A stretch of 6,454 nt of DNA from Candidatus Peregrinibacteria bacterium CG_4_10_14_0_2_um_filter_43_11 (GTDB lineage: Bacteria; Patescibacteriota; Gracilibacteria; UM-FILTER-43-11). The stretch lies in the NCBI GenBank assembly GCA_002792495.1, contig PFOK01000153.1:1-6454 (forward strand), given 5' to 3'. Of this stretch, positions 5,278 through 6,454 are shown one piece after another. The notes under the pieces were generated by a model. It was not told where the DNA came from and did no database searches. It saw only the letters and a list, made by a program, of their open reading frames with translations. The position numbers and the translations under genes are program-made. Each line of letters starts with the position of its first letter. The first letter of the stretch is position 1.

Positions 5278-6282
5278 ATGATCAAAATAGGTCTGAATGG
5301 CTACGGCCGTATTGGACGCAATGTCCATCGTTTACTTCTCGGACATCCGGAATTACGAGTGGTCGCTATTAACGCACGCTCGGAAGACACCAAAATGCGC
5401 GCGCATTTGCTGAAATACGATTCACTACACGGCAAATTGGAAAATGACATTCATTACGCGAACGGTACCATTACGATTGATGGAAACGAAGTGCGCTGTT
5501 TTGCCGTTAAAGACGCGAGCGAAGTGCCATGGACTGAAGCGGGAGTGGATATTGTGCTGGAGTGTACCGGAAAAGCAAAGACTTATGATATTGCCGCGCG
5601 TCATTTAGAGACCGGTGTAAAAAAGGTAGTCGTTTCCGCGCCGATGAATGATGATACGCCGACGTTTGTGATCGGAGTGAACGAAAAAGATTTAAAATCG
5701 GAATATCACGTGGTTTCTAACGCGAGCTGTACCACGAACTGTATCGCTCCACCGATGAAGCTGATTCATGAAAAATGGGGGATATTGAATGCGTTTGTTT
5801 CTTCGATTCACTCCTTTACCCATTCACAGAATCTCCTCGATAATTCCGGACGGGATTTGAGACGCGCGAGAAGCGCCGTTCAATCGGTTATTCCGACGAC
5901 TACCGGAGCGGTTTCCACCACTGGAAAAATTATTCCGGAGTTGAATGGAAAGTTGGATGGCATGGCCTATCGCGTGCCTATCGCGACGAGTTCTGTTTGT
6001 GACATTGTGTTGCATTTGGAAAAACCGACGACCAAGGAGGAGATGAATCAATTTTTTCGGGAGATCGCGAAGGATCCGTATTTTGATTCGATCATTGATA
6101 TTTGTGATGAGCCACTTGTTTCGATCGATTTTAAAACCAATCCGCATTCCAGCATTATCGATACCGATTTTACTCAAGTCACGAACGGGAATTACGTAAA
6201 ATTATTGGCCTGGTACGACAATGAATGGGGTTACGCGAACCGATTGGTGGATTTAATGGGAATGATTTCCAAAAACTTTTAA
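5278..6282 (+). CDS. gap: Glyceraldehyde-3-phosphate dehydrogenase, predicted NADP-preferring
   Basis: This 334-residue cytoplasmic enzyme oxidatively phosphorylates glyceraldehyde-3-phosphate to 1,3-bisphosphoglycerate and acts next to the upstream aldolase. The NAD(P) fold starts with KIGLNGYGRIGRNV (3-16). The catalytic block SNASCTTNC (147-155) holds Cys151, and His178 in IHSFT is the general base. PTTTG (206-210), RRAR (195-198) and GMAYRVP (228-234) form the phosphate sites, and WYDNEWGYANR is near the C terminus. Length and order are normal. Two coenzyme positions differ from NAD enzymes. The usual Asn-Asp-Leu-Thr after strand 2 is Asn-Ala-Arg-Ser (32-35), losing the Asp that binds the NAD ribose. 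The usual Asp-Leu-Pro-His is Asp-Asn-Ser-Gly (188-191), placing Ser where chloroplast NADP enzymes have it. NADP use is therefore likely, though not proven. The leader is pyrimidine-rich (ACCCTCCACCCCA) and cannot act as a Shine-Dalgarno. No terminator is seen directly after the TAA. Confidence 0.95.
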   Translation: MIKIGLNGYGRIGRNVHRLLLGHPELRVVAINARSEDTKMRAHLLKYDSLHGKLENDIHYANGTITIDGNEVRCFAVKDASEVPWTEAGVDIVLECTGKAKTYDIAARHLETGVKKVVVSAPMNDDTPTFVIGVNEKDLKSEYHVVSNASCTTNCIAPPMKLIHEKWGILNAFVSSIHSFTHSQNLLDNSGRDLRRARSAVQSVIPTTTGAVSTTGKIIPELNGKLDGMAYRVPIATSSVCDIVLHLEKPTTKEEMNQFFREIAKDPYFDSIIDICDEPLVSIDFKTNPHSSIIDTDFTQVTNGNYVKLLAWYDNEWGYANRLVDLMGMISKNF

Positions 6283-6454
6283 TTTGTCCGATTAGAACCG
6301 TGTTTCTGGCGGAATTACGTTCAGAGACCGTGGGTTTAATCTGCACAAACGGATGGGGTGATTTACTGATACTAATTTGCAATAAGAAACGAATAAATAG
6401 AGTCTGCAATCCATCCCCATTTTGTAATCGACTGAATAGTTTTCGGGCTTTTTT

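Noticed and set aside
6320..6360. tRNA-like T-arm around GTGGGTTTAATCTGCAC
   Set aside because: The stem does not pair beyond three bases, and no acceptor, D or anticodon arms can be placed around it.
6179..6409. Reverse-strand 76-codon frame over the gap 3' end
   Set aside because: It is partly antisense to a certain gene and has no start signal or recognisable motif.

Overview
The window carries five protein genes, all on the + strand, plus the 3' part of an insertion-sequence transposase at the left edge. Gene density, intergenic AT-richness, transposase type and divergent core enzymes fit an uncultivated candidate-phylum (CPR/Patescibacteria-like) bacterium. A Peregrinibacteria-like source is my best guess, but it rests on remembered protein style and not on a search. 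TGA works as a stop (the epimerase gene ends with it) and no other CDS contains an in-frame TGA, so the code is standard. None of the five complete genes has a recognisable Shine-Dalgarno sequence; their leaders are A-, AT- or C-rich.

Layout: (1) 1-523, C-terminal part of a Mutator/IS256-superfamily-like transposase whose 5' part lies outside the window. (2) 623-1464, a self-contained unit: a near-consensus promoter, a membrane-anchored exported protein of unknown function, and a strong hairpin terminator. (3) 1474-2886, a promoter and a divergent non-hydrolysing UDP-GlcNAc 2-epimerase, with an extra segment in the active-site region partly encoded by a 7-bp-period AT-rich repeat. (4) 2887-3241, a 355-bp gap, unusually GC-rich in its centre, with three poly-T tracts and a promoter for the next gene. 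(5) 3242-6282, lemA-like gene, class II fructose-bisphosphate aldolase and glyceraldehyde-3-phosphate dehydrogenase, closely spaced and possibly co-transcribed. (6) 6283-6454, a trailing non-coding stretch.

The aldolase and GAPDH catalyse consecutive steps of lower glycolysis/gluconeogenesis. At both positions that classically set coenzyme choice, the GAPDH has residues associated with NADP rather than NAD, so this pair may supply or consume NADPH. The epimerase and the exported protein suggest cell-envelope work. The LemA protein has an unusual 140-residue acidic Pro/Glu/Thr/Val-rich tail. I found no CRISPR array, tRNA or rRNA, and no clear new multi-gene system. The most rewarding points are the GAPDH coenzyme signature, the repeat inside the epimerase gene, the matching repeat hairpin before gap, and the unexplained 355-bp gap.
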